Shown piece after piece: positions 1 to 8,412 of a stretch of DNA of 64,000 nucleotides. Numbering within the stretch: the first letter of the stretch is position 1; every line of letters begins with the position of its first letter. The notes under the pieces are model-generated. The model was given only the letters and a program-made list of their open reading frames with translations, did not search any database and was not told where the DNA came from. The position numbers were made by a program, and so were the translations under genes. This stretch comes from Pseudescherichia sp031998825 (lineage in GTDB: Bacteria; Pseudomonadota; Gammaproteobacteria; Enterobacterales; Enterobacteriaceae): NCBI RefSeq assembly GCF_031998825.1, contig NZ_DAMACX010000006.1, forward strand, positions 74,462 through 138,461, read 5' to 3'.

Positions 1-2
1 GC

Positions 3-1448
3 GCATGGACCTTAAACCGCTCGTGGGAGCGAACCGTAGAGGAGAGTGAACGCAACGCCATTAATCTCTCGGTTTCTCAGGCCCGTCAGGCAGAAGATAC
101 CTTTTTGCAATCCGAATTGGCGCTGCGTGACATCCGCCGCAACGTGCCGCAGGAGGGCGTCTCGGCCATCGAGGAGGCCAAATTTAATCTTTACCTCAGT
201 GAGATTAAAGAGCGCCTGCCGCAGCTGCATGGCCTGTTTGTCTATGACGCACAGGGAAACATGAAGGCCACGTCGTTTGGCCGCCAGCCTGCCATTCCAA
301 ATAATGTTGACCGGGAATATTTTGTCTATCACCGTAAAAATGGACATAGCAGTGTTCATATCGGGCATGTGATCCGTAGCCGTTCAACCGGCGATCTGGT
401 TATTCCCGTGTCGCTGCGTCTGAACGATGCTGCCGGCGGCTTTGCTGGCGTCATGCTGGCTACGGTGAAAATTGATTACTTCCGGCACTTCTACAGCTAT
501 TTTGAGCTGGGCAGCCGCGATCTGCTTGCCATTCTGAGCACCGATGCGACAGTCCTCTACGCCCGACCGTTTAACGACGATGTGATTAACCGTAACATCT
601 CGCGCAGTCCGCTGTTTACCCAGGAGCTTATTCGTCACGACCGTGGCAATGCGACCTGGAAATCGAGTATCGATCGTGTTGAGCGTATATTTGGTTTCGC
701 CCGCCTTGAACGCTACCCGCTGGTGGTGGCGGCTGGCTACGATAAGCCTGCGCTATGGCATAACTGGCTACGCGAGAGCCTGCCAGATATTGTTCTTAAC
801 GCCATGCTGCTGTTAGGTACCCTGGTGATGGGGGCGCTGATCTTCAGGGTGGTGAGGGTGAACGTCAGGGATCAGACGGAATTAACCATGCTGCGAGATG
901 AGCTGACCAGTATCAACCACACGCTACAGACCATGGCGCTGGCCGATGGCCTGACAGGGCTGGCGAACCGTCGGCAGTTCGATATTTTCCTCTCCCAGGC
1001 GCTTAAAACTGGTTCGCTGACCGGTAGGCCAGTATCGTTGATTATGCTCGATATCGACTACTTTAAGCGCTACAACGACTTTTACGGCCACGTGGCCGGA
1101 GATAACTGCCTGCGCCACGTCGGCGAGGTGTTGCAGAAGCTCAACCTGCGGCAGTCCGATCTTATTGCCCGCTACGGCGGGGAGGAGTTCGCTATCGTTC
1201 TGCCAGATACCGATCGCGACGCGGCGTTTAACATAGCCCAGCGCGCCGTCGCCGCCGTGCGTGCCGCCCAGCTGCCGCACAACGAATCGCTGGCCGGTAT
1301 CAAAGTCGTCACGCTTAGCGCGGGTTGCTACAGTTTTATCCCTCGCGGCAGCGATGACGATGCGCGTTTGCTAAAAGAGGGAGCCGACGCCGCGCTCTAT
1401 AGTGCGAAAATGGCGGGCCGCAATCGTGCCGTTGTCTCTGAGAGCTAA
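3..1448 (+). CDS. Membrane-bound diguanylate cyclase with extracytoplasmic sensor, 5' end outside window
   Basis: Makes the second messenger c-di-GMP from two GTP. The reading frame is open back to the window edge, so the start and any first membrane helix are missing; 481 residues are visible. A periplasmic Cache/PAS-like sensor fills the first ~250 residues. One transmembrane helix follows (about 258-282), then a short linker and a GGDEF domain. The active-site signature is GGEEF at about 392-396. An intact inhibitory I-site RxxD (RQSD) lies five residues before it, so the enzyme is probably active and product-inhibited. No EAL domain follows. The gene converges on the phosphoribosyltransferase gene, whose stop directly abuts this one. 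The ligand cannot be told from sequence. Confidence 0.9.
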   Translation, partial: AWTLNRSWERTVEESERNAINLSVSQARQAEDTFLQSELALRDIRRNVPQEGVSAIEEAKFNLYLSEIKERLPQLHGLFVYDAQGNMKATSFGRQPAIPNNVDREYFVYHRKNGHSSVHIGHVIRSRSTGDLVIPVSLRLNDAAGGFAGVMLATVKIDYFRHFYSYFELGSRDLLAILSTDATVLYARPFNDDVINRNISRSPLFTQELIRHDRGNATWKSSIDRVERIFGFARLERYPLVVAAGYDKPALWHNWLRESLPDIVLNAMLLLGTLVMGALIFRVVRVNVRDQTELTMLRDELTSINHTLQTMALADGLTGLANRRQFDIFLSQALKTGSLTGRPVSLIMLDIDYFKRYNDFYGHVAGDNCLRHVGEVLQKLNLRQSDLIARYGGEEFAIVLPDTDRDAAFNIAQRAVAAVRAAQLPHNESLAGIKVVTLSAGCYSFIPRGSDDDARLLKEGADAALYSAKMAGRNRAVVSES

Positions 1449-1967
1449 TTAACGTTTCAGTTTCGAGATAAAGGGAATATTACGGAATTTATTCTCCCAC
1501 GGCAGACCGTAACCAATAAGCAGATCGTCGTTCTCCATCTCCCAGGCGTAAAATTGCCGAAAGGGAATATCAACTCTGCCGGGCTTAACGAACAGCGTGG
1601 CAATGGCTAATGATTTCGGCGAATAAGTGGTGCTGAGATACTCCACCAGCCGCTTCATCGTCCCGCCGGACTCAATCGCATCATCGACAACGATCACATC
1701 CTTACCGGTAATATCGATAGTGGGGTGAAAAACAATCGTTGACTGATTGCTGCGATCGCCGGGCGTATGCGGGCAGGAGATGGTGTCCATCGCGATAGTG
1801 AAAGTTAATTTTCTGACCAGATCGGCAGTAAACAGAATACCGCCCGGCACCACGGTAATGACAACGGCATCCTGATAGTTGTCATTGAGTAATGCCGCGA
1901 CCCGCTCTACGCCCGTGGCGATGGCGGCCTCATCAAGTATACGCTCACCTATGTAGCGGTTATCCAT
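1449..1967 (-). CDS. Hypoxanthine/xanthine-type phosphoribosyltransferase family protein
   Basis: A 172-residue protein of the type I phosphoribosyltransferase fold, close in length and layout to Hpt. The PRPP-binding loop is visible as VIVVDDAIESGGTM: two acidic residues, then the SGGT phosphate-binding turn. The start is set at an ATG preceded by GAGGAG; an in-frame ATG 33 bases upstream lacks such a site. Family members transfer a phosphoribosyl group from PRPP to a purine base during salvage, in the cytoplasm. The base-contacting region differs from E. coli Hpt, so the substrate is open. It is monocistronic, facing the diguanylate cyclase. Confidence 0.75.
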   Translation of the reverse strand: MDNRYIGERILDEAAIATGVERVAALLNDNYQDAVVITVVPGGILFTADLVRKLTFTIAMDTISCPHTPGDRSNQSTIVFHPTIDITGKDVIVVDDAIESGGTMKRLVEYLSTTYSPKSLAIATLFVKPGRVDIPFRQFYAWEMENDDLLIGYGLPWENKFRNIPFISKLKR

Positions 1968-2085
1968 CGTTTTTCTCCTCTCGACTGTAGGGTTAAGCAT
2001 ACATTGACTTTGCTCAGACCCGCTAATAGGATCCCCGGCTGATTTGAGCGCTGGTTCAAATTTTTATCCGAAGTGCGGAGCATAA

Positions 2086-2427
2086 ATGTCACGGTCCTGG
2101 TTCTTTTTATCCCTTGCTATCGTCTCTGAAATAGTCAGCGTAGTCATAATGAAGCTGGTTGCAGAGAGTAATAGCTGGGGCGCATTAATCTTTATGTATT
2201 TTACTATTGGCCTCTCATTTACCTGCATGGCCTTCGCCCTTAAAGAGATATCGCTCTCCGTCGCCTATGCAACCTGGGAATCGCTGGGGCTGATTGCCGT
2301 CGCCGTTATCGGTAGCGTCTTCTTTCATGAGTACATCACGCTGCCTAAGCTTATTGCCATCCTGATGCTGCTCGCCGGGGTAATACTGGTGAACTTCGGT
2401 GAGAACGAGAGTAAGGAGGAGGTATGA
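2086..2427 (+). CDS. Small multidrug resistance (SMR) subunit, MdtJ-like
   Basis: A 113-residue protein with four predicted membrane helices and the SMR signature: the membrane-embedded glutamate of helix 1 (SEIVSVVIMK) and the conserved AYATWESLG stretch in helix 3. SMR pumps export cationic drugs or polyamines using the proton gradient. It overlaps the next SMR gene by four bases (ATGA). That is the hallmark of paired SMR systems, in which two different subunits form an antiparallel heterodimer. Gene order (J-like then I-like) matches mdtJI of E. coli, where the pair exports spermidine, but similarity is only moderate, so the symbol is left open. Confidence 0.85.
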   Translation: MSRSWFFLSLAIVSEIVSVVIMKLVAESNSWGALIFMYFTIGLSFTCMAFALKEISLSVAYATWESLGLIAVAVIGSVFFHEYITLPKLIAILMLLAGVILVNFGENESKEEV

Positions 2428-2744
2428 CGCTGGTTCCTTATCTTTCCCTGTCGATGGCCATCGTTCTGGAAGTTGTGGCGAATTTTTTCCTCAAACGTTC
2501 CGACGGCATGTCACGGAAACTGCCGGGCGCGGCAGGGCTGCTTTGCATTTTTGCTTCATTCACGTCGCTATCCCTGGCACTGAAAGGTATTGATATGGCT
2601 ACGGCCTATGCCACCTGGGGTGGGAGTGGTATTCTGCTTACCGCATTTATCGAGAGGGTGATTTTTCGACAGGCGCTCTCAACAAAAGCCTGGCTGGGAC
2701 TGATTTTGATTGCCGCCGGGATCGTGCTCTTAGAAATGGTATAA
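2424..2744 (+). CDS. SMR subunit, MdtI-like partner
   Basis: A 106-residue, four-helix SMR protein. It resembles MdtI strongly at the N-terminus (LEVVANFFLKRSDG), including the helix-1 glutamate needed for proton/substrate exchange, and has AYATWGG in helix 3. The start codon overlaps the stop of the preceding SMR gene, and its ribosome site (GGAGG) lies inside that gene, so the two are translationally coupled and expected to form a heterodimeric exporter in the inner membrane. The substrate is unknown; polyamines or quaternary cations are the usual ones. Confidence 0.85.
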   Translation: MTLVPYLSLSMAIVLEVVANFFLKRSDGMSRKLPGAAGLLCIFASFTSLSLALKGIDMATAYATWGGSGILLTAFIERVIFRQALSTKAWLGLILIAAGIVLLEMV

Positions 2745-2753
2745 GGATCGATC

Positions 2754-3164
2754 ATGAACACGCTTGAAAAATTAAAAGCAAAATACCCGCAGGCGCTAGC
2801 GTGGTCTATAGGCGACAGCGCCGAGCTGGCAAACGAGCTGGCCGGTCTGGTCGTTAAGGGAAAAAAGACCGCATCGTGCGGCTCGCTAGCGTCTTACCAG
2901 GCGGAAAGCGTGCCGCCCGCGGTGGGCAGCTATCATATCATTCTTAACGGCCAGCAGGAGCCGGTGTGCGTCATTCGCATCACGTCGCTGCGCCTGGTCA
3001 GGTTCTGCGACGTCGACGAAGACTTTGCCCGTAAAGAGGGGGAAGGCGACCTGAGCCTGACGTACTGGCGTACCGAGCATCAACGCTTCTTTACGCAGGC
3101 AGGAGGCTTTTCGGAAGAGATGGAGCTGATTGCCGAAGAGTTTGAAGTAGTTGAGGTGGTTTGA
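2754..3164 (+). CDS. ASCH domain protein (YhfF-like)
   Basis: A 136-residue cytoplasmic protein made of one ASCH domain, a small beta-barrel related to PUA domains and thought to bind RNA or modified nucleosides. Visible family features are the GKKTASCGSL strand-turn, an EPVCVIRI strand and the ARKEGEGDLSLTYWR block typical of YhfF-like members. The ribosome site AAGG precedes the ATG, nine bases after the SMR pair ends, so it may ride on the same transcript. A link to drug export is not implied by the family. Some ASCH proteins are amidohydrolases acting on N4-acetylcytidine; whether this one is cannot be told here. Confidence 0.75.
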   Translation: MNTLEKLKAKYPQALAWSIGDSAELANELAGLVVKGKKTASCGSLASYQAESVPPAVGSYHIILNGQQEPVCVIRITSLRLVRFCDVDEDFARKEGEGDLSLTYWRTEHQRFFTQAGGFSEEMELIAEEFEVVEVV

Positions 3165-3166
3165 TA

Positions 3167-3199
3167 TGTAGGCCCGTGCAAGCGTAGCGCCGCCGGGCA
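3167..3199. repeat. REP palindrome
   Basis: A short imperfect palindrome beginning TGTAGGCCCG and ending GCCGGGCA with an AAGCGTAGCGCC core, of the repetitive extragenic palindrome type common between enterobacterial genes. It sits between the convergent ASCH and TetR genes. Similar cores occur at 9502-9530 and 39513-39540. Confidence 0.75.
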
Positions 3200-3211
3200 A
3201 GCCGCTACGTG

Positions 3212-3742
3212 TTAGTCTGCAAACGCCTTCAGGTCGTTAAACACCTCGTCCCAGAACGCCGATTCGCTTTCATAACCGACCATGTTCCGCATCATGAACG
3301 CCCCTTCGGTAGCCAGGTAGGCGATCCGGCGCTTTCTTGACTCTTCATCATTTGCGGTGAGGTCGCCGAACCGCTCTCTATACCAGTTAACCATGCTTTC
3401 GCTTTGCGTCCCGGCCTGGGCGGCCAGCAGGGTCAGCGTTCTGATCCCGGCCTCTGAGGTCTCTTCCTCGGTGGCGCTGATATGGGTCAGCAGTCGGGCT
3501 TTGGCATCGGCATTCGGTGGCAGCAGCATGTGATAACGATCCTGCTCTTTTTTTAGCCAACGATCCAGCAGGGCATCCAGAACCTTCTCCCGTGAACCAA
3601 AAACCGACTGCACGCTGGCCTTCGAGATGCCTGACTCCGTCGCAATAGCGCCAAACGACAGGGCGGCGGCACCCTCGCGGCCCAACACGTTTTCCGCTGC
3701 ATCCAGCAGGCTTTCCCGGTCTATGGTTTTTGGTCGTGCCAC
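3212..3742 (-). CDS. TetR/AcrR family transcriptional regulator
   Basis: A 176-residue repressor. An N-terminal three-helix DNA-binding domain (about residues 1-50, with SFGAIATESGISKASVQSVF as helix-turn-helix) is followed by a helical ligand-binding domain. I place the start at a GTG because GGGGAG lies six bases upstream; the ATG two codons earlier abuts that site. It is divergent from a PACE-type efflux gene, with a perfect 12-bp palindrome between them. It therefore most likely represses that pump and itself, and is released by a toxic compound. The ligand is unknown. Confidence 0.85.
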   Translation of the reverse strand: MARPKTIDRESLLDAAENVLGREGAAALSFGAIATESGISKASVQSVFGSREKVLDALLDRWLKKEQDRYHMLLPPNADAKARLLTHISATEEETSEAGIRTLTLLAAQAGTQSESMVNWYRERFGDLTANDEESRKRRIAYLATEGAFMMRNMVGYESESAFWDEVFNDLKAFAD

Positions 3743-3767
3743 GGGCATCTCCCCAACATTGATTTAA

Positions 3768-3779
3768 ATACGATCGTAT
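3768..3779. promoter_or_regulatory. Palindromic operator, ATACGATCGTAT
   Basis: A perfect 12-bp palindrome in the 100-bp gap between the divergent TetR and PACE genes, 26 bp from the TetR start. Position and symmetry fit a TetR-dimer operator controlling both genes. This is inferred from layout only. Confidence 0.6.
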
Positions 3780-3844
3780 GATAACTTGCCAGTCAGTCAA
3801 TTACCAGGTCTGGGATCAATGCAATCTCAGCCATATCATCGCAC

Positions 3845-4288
3845 ATGAGGTTCGCCGTGTTCTATCTCAATCCGGTTCCCCGCCGACTCACCTATGTCGC
3901 TCTCTTTGAACTGATTGCCATCTTCTTCTCCTCGTTGCTGCTGTCAGGAATGAGCGACGGTAACATGGCAAGCTCTCTGCCGGTGGCGGTGACCACCTCC
4001 GTTGTGGCCGTCGTCTGGAACTACATCTACAACACCCTGTTTGAGCGCTGGGAAAGAAGGAACAACATCCAGAAACGCACGCTTCTCATCAGGATCGTGC
4101 ACACCACGCTTTTCGAAGCGATGTTTATTATCCTGATCGTGCCGTTCTTTATGTGGTTCTATCACGTCGGCATTATTAAGGCTTTCATGATGGAAGTTGG
4201 CCTGCTGACCTTCTTCTTTGTCTATGCCTTTGTGTTCACCTGGCTTTTTGATCGCGTGTTCCTGCGCGAGCCCGTTCCGGCTATCTAA
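3845..4288 (+). CDS. PACE-family efflux transporter
   Basis: A 147-residue inner-membrane protein with four hydrophobic helices arranged as two repeated pairs (bacterial transmembrane pair domains). Family marks are RRLTYVALFE at the start of helix 1, WNYIYNTLFERWE after helix 2, RIVHTTLFE at the start of helix 3 and an aromatic helix 4. Proteobacterial antimicrobial compound efflux (PACE) proteins such as AceI export biocides like chlorhexidine in exchange for protons. The divergent TetR gene and the palindrome between them suggest inducible expression. No strong ribosome site is visible, so the start could shift slightly. Confidence 0.85.
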   Translation: MRFAVFYLNPVPRRLTYVALFELIAIFFSSLLLSGMSDGNMASSLPVAVTTSVVAVVWNYIYNTLFERWERRNNIQKRTLLIRIVHTTLFEAMFIILIVPFFMWFYHVGIIKAFMMEVGLLTFFFVYAFVFTWLFDRVFLREPVPAI

Positions 4289-4291
4289 GCG

Positions 4292-4909
4292 TCAGCGGGC
4301 AGCAATAATCGGCACATGTGGCGCAGCGTCCAGCGGCAGATGGCCGCTGAGGCGCGGGTCGGCCTGCACCTCTACCCGCCGTTCGTAAGGTTCGAAACCA
4401 GAGCGAATATAGAAACCAAGCGCGGAAGGGTGATCGAAGGTACAGGTATGTACCCAGAAACGCTGAACAGGCTTCGCCCACGCCAGCTCCGTTGCCGCGC
4501 TCATCACCGCCCGGCCAATGCCCTTACCGGTGACGTCCGACGTCAGTCCGAGAAACACCAGCTCGACCTCGTCGGGTTCGCTGAAGTCCAGCTCCATCAG
4601 TCCCGCATCCTCGTCGTCATGACGGATAACGTAGATCTCCCGCCTGGAATTTTGCAGCACGCTAATAAGCTTTTCATCGCTCATGGTGAGACGTGAAAAC
4701 CAGAGCCAGTTCGCGCCCACCTTGCGAAACAAACTGCGGTAAGCGTCAGGATCGCGATCCGCTAACGGCTGCAGCGAAAACTCTTCCGGCAGAGGGACCG
4801 GAGCACCGGCAGGCTTCTCCCGCATTTCAAGGCAGGTGACGACCGAGGCGATATAGCCTGGCGCGATGTTGGAGTATCCGGCAGGAACGGCGTGCGCGTT
4901 GTCTTTCAT
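4292..4909 (-). CDS. GNAT family N-acetyltransferase
   Basis: A 205-residue acetyl-CoA-dependent acetyltransferase of unknown substrate. The GNAT core is in the C-terminal two thirds; the acetyl-CoA pyrophosphate loop is visible as TGKGIGRAV, followed by a helix and the LGFYIRSGFEPYERR motif near the end. The start is chosen at an ATG with AGGAGAGG upstream; an open extension of 48 codons upstream has no such site and is AT-rich. It converges on the PACE gene with only three bases between stops. The ~70-residue N-terminal part before the GNAT core is not recognised. Confidence 0.75.
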   Translation of the reverse strand: MKDNAHAVPAGYSNIAPGYIASVVTCLEMREKPAGAPVPLPEEFSLQPLADRDPDAYRSLFRKVGANWLWFSRLTMSDEKLISVLQNSRREIYVIRHDDEDAGLMELDFSEPDEVELVFLGLTSDVTGKGIGRAVMSAATELAWAKPVQRFWVHTCTFDHPSALGFYIRSGFEPYERRVEVQADPRLSGHLPLDAAPHVPIIAAR

Positions 4910-5053
4910 TTCCTCTCCTGTGCATATAAGAATAATAATTAGACACATCATCCCAGAACAGCGCGGCGCATCAAAGTTAATATTTGCTTTATTTTTCAGA
5001 AAAGGGAGTGCTATAACTACATAAAATTCAAAGAAAAAGAGGTCATAAGACAA

Positions 5054-5512
5054 ATGTTTGACGTGATAGAAATTGAAAAGGATTCAGACGAATTAGCGAT
5101 ATTAATCGGCGAGCTGGATGCATTTCAAAGTACGCTTTATCCTGCCGAGAGTAATCACTGTCTCGACTTTTCTACGGTTAAAGAAGAGGATATTCGCTGC
5201 ATTATCGTGCGTGACGGTGAGGGTAACGCTATTGGCTGCGGCGCGATTTTTCTGCAGGGGGATAACGCCGCGGAGATCAAGCGCGTCTACATTCGCCCAC
5301 AGTACCGGGGCAACAAAATAGGCGAGCGGATTGTGGCCAGTCTGGAGCAGCTTGCTGCTGAATCTGCCTGTCATGTTCTTCGGCTCGAGACGGGCATTCA
5401 TCAGCAGCCTGCGATTACGCTATACCAACGCTGCGGATATCAGCGGTGCGATCCATTCCCACCCTATATTGAGGATCCGCTGAGCGTATTTATGTATAAG
5501 TCTTTGTTATAG
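5054..5512 (+). CDS. GNAT family N-acetyltransferase
   Basis: A 152-residue single-domain acetyltransferase. The acetyl-CoA-binding signature is RGNKIGERIV at about residues 87-96, preceded by the beta strand AEIKRVYIRPQY and followed by TLYQRCGYQRC, typical of the family. It resembles YsnE/phosphinothricin-acetyltransferase-like members. The substrate cannot be read from sequence. It is divergent from the other acetyltransferase gene at 4292-4909 across a 144-bp AT-rich gap that probably carries both promoters. It converges on the nudK-type gene with eight bases between them. Confidence 0.75.
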   Translation: MFDVIEIEKDSDELAILIGELDAFQSTLYPAESNHCLDFSTVKEEDIRCIIVRDGEGNAIGCGAIFLQGDNAAEIKRVYIRPQYRGNKIGERIVASLEQLAAESACHVLRLETGIHQQPAITLYQRCGYQRCDPFPPYIEDPLSVFMYKSLL

Positions 5513-5520
5513 GGTAAGCA

Positions 5521-6105
5521 TTATAAAATTCCCTTCAGGGCAACGTGATAGAGCAGCATAATGGTTTTACCATCAACGATAAGGCCGTTTTCAATAGCGG
5601 CTAATGCCTCATCAAGCGTCATCTCCAGCACCTCAATATCCTCGCCTTCAGCTTCGATACCACCACCAGCGCCAATTCTATCGTCGGCCTGGTACTCGGC
5701 GATATAGAAGTAGAGTTTCTCGGTCACCGAGCCGGGACTCATATAGGCTTCGAACACCTTCTCAACGTGCGAAACGCTAAATCCTGTCTCTTCTTCCGCC
5801 TCGGCTTTAATACGGCTTTCGGGATCCATGTTATCCAACAGGCCTGCGGCCGCTTCGATCAGTAAACCGTCATGTCCATTCACATAGACCGGAAAGCGAA
5901 ACTGACGGGTCAGTATCACCGTTCGTCGTTGCCGGTTATAGAGCAGGATAGTGGCACCGTTGCCCCGGTCATAGACCTCTCGGTTTTGCTGCTGCCACTC
6001 GCCATTCTGACGCTGTAGCGCAAAGGTATATTTTTTTAACGTGTACCAGTTGTCGGAAAGGATCTGGCTGTTGATGATACGTACTTCTGCATGTTTTGAT
6101 TGCAT
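5521..6105 (-). CDS. nudK: NudK-type Nudix hydrolase (GDP-mannose pyrophosphatase-like)
   Basis: A 194-residue Nudix enzyme aligning over its full length with E. coli NudK, including REVYDRGNGATILLYN and AGLLDN. NudK cleaves GDP-mannose and related sugar nucleotides to sugar phosphate and NMP. The Nudix helix is present as G-LLDNM-D-PESRIK-AEAEEETGF. The metal-binding EExG core is kept, but a Lys/Arg usually found at its start is Ala and the first Glu is Asp, so activity or specificity may differ. The start is the ATG preceded by GGAGCG. Divergent from a DeoR regulator 85 bp away, which may control it. Confidence 0.8.
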   Translation of the reverse strand: MQSKHAEVRIINSQILSDNWYTLKKYTFALQRQNGEWQQQNREVYDRGNGATILLYNRQRRTVILTRQFRFPVYVNGHDGLLIEAAAGLLDNMDPESRIKAEAEEETGFSVSHVEKVFEAYMSPGSVTEKLYFYIAEYQADDRIGAGGGIEAEGEDIEVLEMTLDEALAAIENGLIVDGKTIMLLYHVALKGIL

Positions 6106-6190
6106 GATAGCGCTCCAATACGTAGAGTAGCTATCATAAACAGCAATATCGTGCACATTCAAGATATTTCGTGCAAACACGGGAAACCCT

Positions 6191-6946
6191 ATGCTCACCA
6201 GTCACCGCAAACAGCTGATACTTGAAAAACTTGCCGCCGAGGGCCAGGTCCTGTCAAAAGATTTGAGCGCACATTTTGACGTCTCGGAGGATACGATCCG
6301 CCGTGACTTACGCGAGCTGGCGGCAGAAGGGCAGTTGCAACGGGTACACGGCGGCGCGCTGCCATCATCATCGGCTGTTGCCACGTTTTCAGAGCGAAAA
6401 TCGCTAAAAATAGATGCTAAACAGCGTATTGCCCGCAAAGGCGTCGAGCTGATTTCCGACGGGCAGGTAGTGATTATTGATGGTGGAACCACGACCTCGG
6501 AGCTGATTACGCTGCTGCCTGCGGATCTGCGTATTACCGTGGTCACCCACAGTCCGAGCATCGCCCTGGGTCTGGTGGCACATCCGGCCATTGAGGTCAT
6601 CCTGATTGGCGGGCGTCTCTATAAGCACTCCATTGTCACCGTTGGCGCTGCCACAATTGAGGGCATAAGTAATATTCATGCCGATCTGTTCTTTATGGGC
6701 GTGACCGGCATTCATCCGGAAGCAGGTTTAACCACCGGTGATTATGAAGAAGCGTGCATCAAACGTGCATTTTCCGGCAGAGCCGCCGAAACGGTAGTTC
6801 TGGCGTCACCGGAGAAGATCAATACGGCATCGCCCTTTGTGATTGGCGATCTTTCGCTTATCAATACGGTGGTGGTAGAGCATGCGACCAATGTCGACTG
6901 GATCCAGGCGGTAAAAGAGCAGGGCGTAACCGTGGTAAAAGCCTGA
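6191..6946 (+). CDS. DeoR-family transcriptional regulator
   Basis: A 251-residue sugar-responsive repressor. The N-terminal winged helix (residues 5-57) carries LSKDLSAHFDVSEDTIRRDL, the standard DeoR signature. The C-terminal sensor domain has the phosphosugar-binding motif DGGTTTSEL and the later GVTGI and TTGDYEEACIKR motifs. The effector is probably a phosphorylated sugar or nucleoside. It is divergent from the NudK-type gene, and no sugar-catabolic operon is adjacent, so the likely targets are nudK or genes elsewhere. Followed by a small acidic protein gene on the same strand after 78 bp. Confidence 0.85.
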   Translation: MLTSHRKQLILEKLAAEGQVLSKDLSAHFDVSEDTIRRDLRELAAEGQLQRVHGGALPSSSAVATFSERKSLKIDAKQRIARKGVELISDGQVVIIDGGTTTSELITLLPADLRITVVTHSPSIALGLVAHPAIEVILIGGRLYKHSIVTVGAATIEGISNIHADLFFMGVTGIHPEAGLTTGDYEEACIKRAFSGRAAETVVLASPEKINTASPFVIGDLSLINTVVVEHATNVDWIQAVKEQGVTVVKA

Positions 6947-7024
6947 AGCTAACGCTCCCACAGGCAAGCCCGCAGCCTTGCCGTTTATAAGCTAACCTTA
7001 CTCCTTAACAAAGAGGAGAAAACG

Positions 7025-7324
7025 ATGGCTGATTCAACCCTGATCGACACCCTGCAGTTTGGTCCTGAAGGTGCACCAACGCAAAAATATGAGATTTATG
7101 GCGACGATGAGAAGACGCCAACCTATGCGTTGATTTACCAGCAGCGGGACGGCAGCTGGCAAAAGCTGGATGAGACCCTGAGCTTCGCTGCGAAAGAGGA
7201 GCAGGAAGAGGCCACCAACACCCTGGACTATGGCTCCGGCGATCCGCTGCCCGATCTGCGCGACCTGGTTACCGAGGCTAAAGAGCGTTGCGAGCAGCAC
7301 TGGCACAACAGCCCCCGCGGTTAA
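7025..7324 (+). CDS. Small acidic protein of unknown function
   Basis: A 99-residue soluble protein with a strong ribosome site (AAAGAGGAGAAAACG) before the ATG and a good terminator just after the stop, so it is probably a real, well-expressed gene. It is rich in Glu and Asp, with a run of acidic and Gln residues in the middle (AAKEEQEEATNTLDYGSGD). No signal peptide, membrane segment or motif is recognised. No cysteines point to metal binding beyond one near the end. Function unknown; neighbours do not suggest one. Confidence 0.6.
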   Translation: MADSTLIDTLQFGPEGAPTQKYEIYGDDEKTPTYALIYQQRDGSWQKLDETLSFAAKEEQEEATNTLDYGSGDPLPDLRDLVTEAKERCEQHWHNSPRG

Positions 7325-7331
7325 TTATCCC

Positions 7332-7360
7332 AACGCCGGGAATAATCCCGGCGTTTCTCT
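7332..7360 (+). terminator. Rho-independent terminator
   Basis: A 10-bp perfect stem, AACGCCGGGA paired with TCCCGGCGTT around a four-base loop, followed by a short T-rich run. It lies 8 bases after the small acidic protein gene and ahead of the convergent AraC gene. Confidence 0.85.
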
Positions 7361-7372
7361 TCCACTGCTTAT

Positions 7373-8257
7373 TCATGACAGCTTACGTAACTGGCTGGCG
7401 TGCCTCGCGGGCGACACCCCAAACATGCGCACGTAGTCGCGGCTGAACTGTGACGGGCTCTCATACCCGACATGAAAGCCCGCGCTGGCTGCATCTACCG
7501 CATCGCTCACCATTAGCCTTCGTGCCTCCTGCATGCGCAGATGGGTGCGGAACGCAATAGGGCTCATGGTGGTGACGGCCTTGAAATGATGATGGAACGT
7601 TGAGCGGCTCATTCCGGCAACGCTGGCTGCCTGCTCGATGCGGCACGCTTCACGGAAATGCGTCCTGATCCAGATAATCGACCGGGCAATCTGATTAAGC
7701 CGGCTCTCGGCCTGGGCCATATGGCGGATAATATTACCCTGTGGCCCCGTCAGCAGGCGGTAAAGAATTTCACGAAGGTTAAGCGGGGCGAGGGCATCAA
7801 TATCGTGTGGCGTATCCAGCAGGCTGGCAAGACGTACGGCAGCATCGAGCAGCTCGGGCGTGGTCTTATTTAACATAATGCCAGCGGGCGGATCCTGCGC
7901 TTCGGTTAACGGACCAGGATAGCAGATAGCCAGCTCTGACAGCTCAGCCATATTAAAATCGAGCTGCAAACAGAGGTACGGGCGCTCCTCTGTAGCTTCA
8001 ATGACCGAGCCCATGACCGGCAGTTCGACCGAGGCGATCAGGTAATTTTCCGCATTGTAACGGTAGGTTGTCTCCCCGAGACGCGCCTCTTTCGTCCCCT
8101 GAGCCACAAGGCAGAGCGTTGGCGTATAGATCACCGGCATTGGCATGGTCGGCGACGAGGCGCGTATCAGCGTCACCCCGGGCAGGGTGCTGGGGTAGGT
8201 CCCATCCTCCGGAGTATGGCGATCGATAATGTCCACGAGAGCATTTAGTCTGTTCAT
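7373..8257 (-). CDS. AraC-family regulator (YqhC-like)
   Basis: A 294-residue regulator with an N-terminal AraC_N-type sensor domain (about 20-170) and two C-terminal helix-turn-helix motifs; the second contains AGFHVGYESPSQFSRDY, the AraC signature. The layout matches YqhC, which in E. coli activates aldehyde reductase genes in response to electrophilic aldehydes. The divergent neighbour here is an aldo/keto reductase, which supports the same kind of circuit. The start chosen is MNRLNALVDII, the usual N-terminus of this family; an open extension of 23 codons upstream looks non-coding. Confidence 0.82.
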   Translation of the reverse strand: MNRLNALVDIIDRHTPEDGTYPSTLPGVTLIRASSPTMPMPVIYTPTLCLVAQGTKEARLGETTYRYNAENYLIASVELPVMGSVIEATEERPYLCLQLDFNMAELSELAICYPGPLTEAQDPPAGIMLNKTTPELLDAAVRLASLLDTPHDIDALAPLNLREILYRLLTGPQGNIIRHMAQAESRLNQIARSIIWIRTHFREACRIEQAASVAGMSRSTFHHHFKAVTTMSPIAFRTHLRMQEARRLMVSDAVDAASAGFHVGYESPSQFSRDYVRMFGVSPARHASQLRKLS

Positions 8258-8412
8258 ATACAGGCATGTTATCCCTGAAGAGTCACCCCGAAAAGAGAGC
8301 ATCGCCCAGGCTGGACGATCGTGCAATCATCCTGGACATCCCATCTATCCCGTAGAACGCGTTCTGTTAGAGGATGATAGTCGCAATCAACACTTTTAGG
8401 AGATTGGACATC

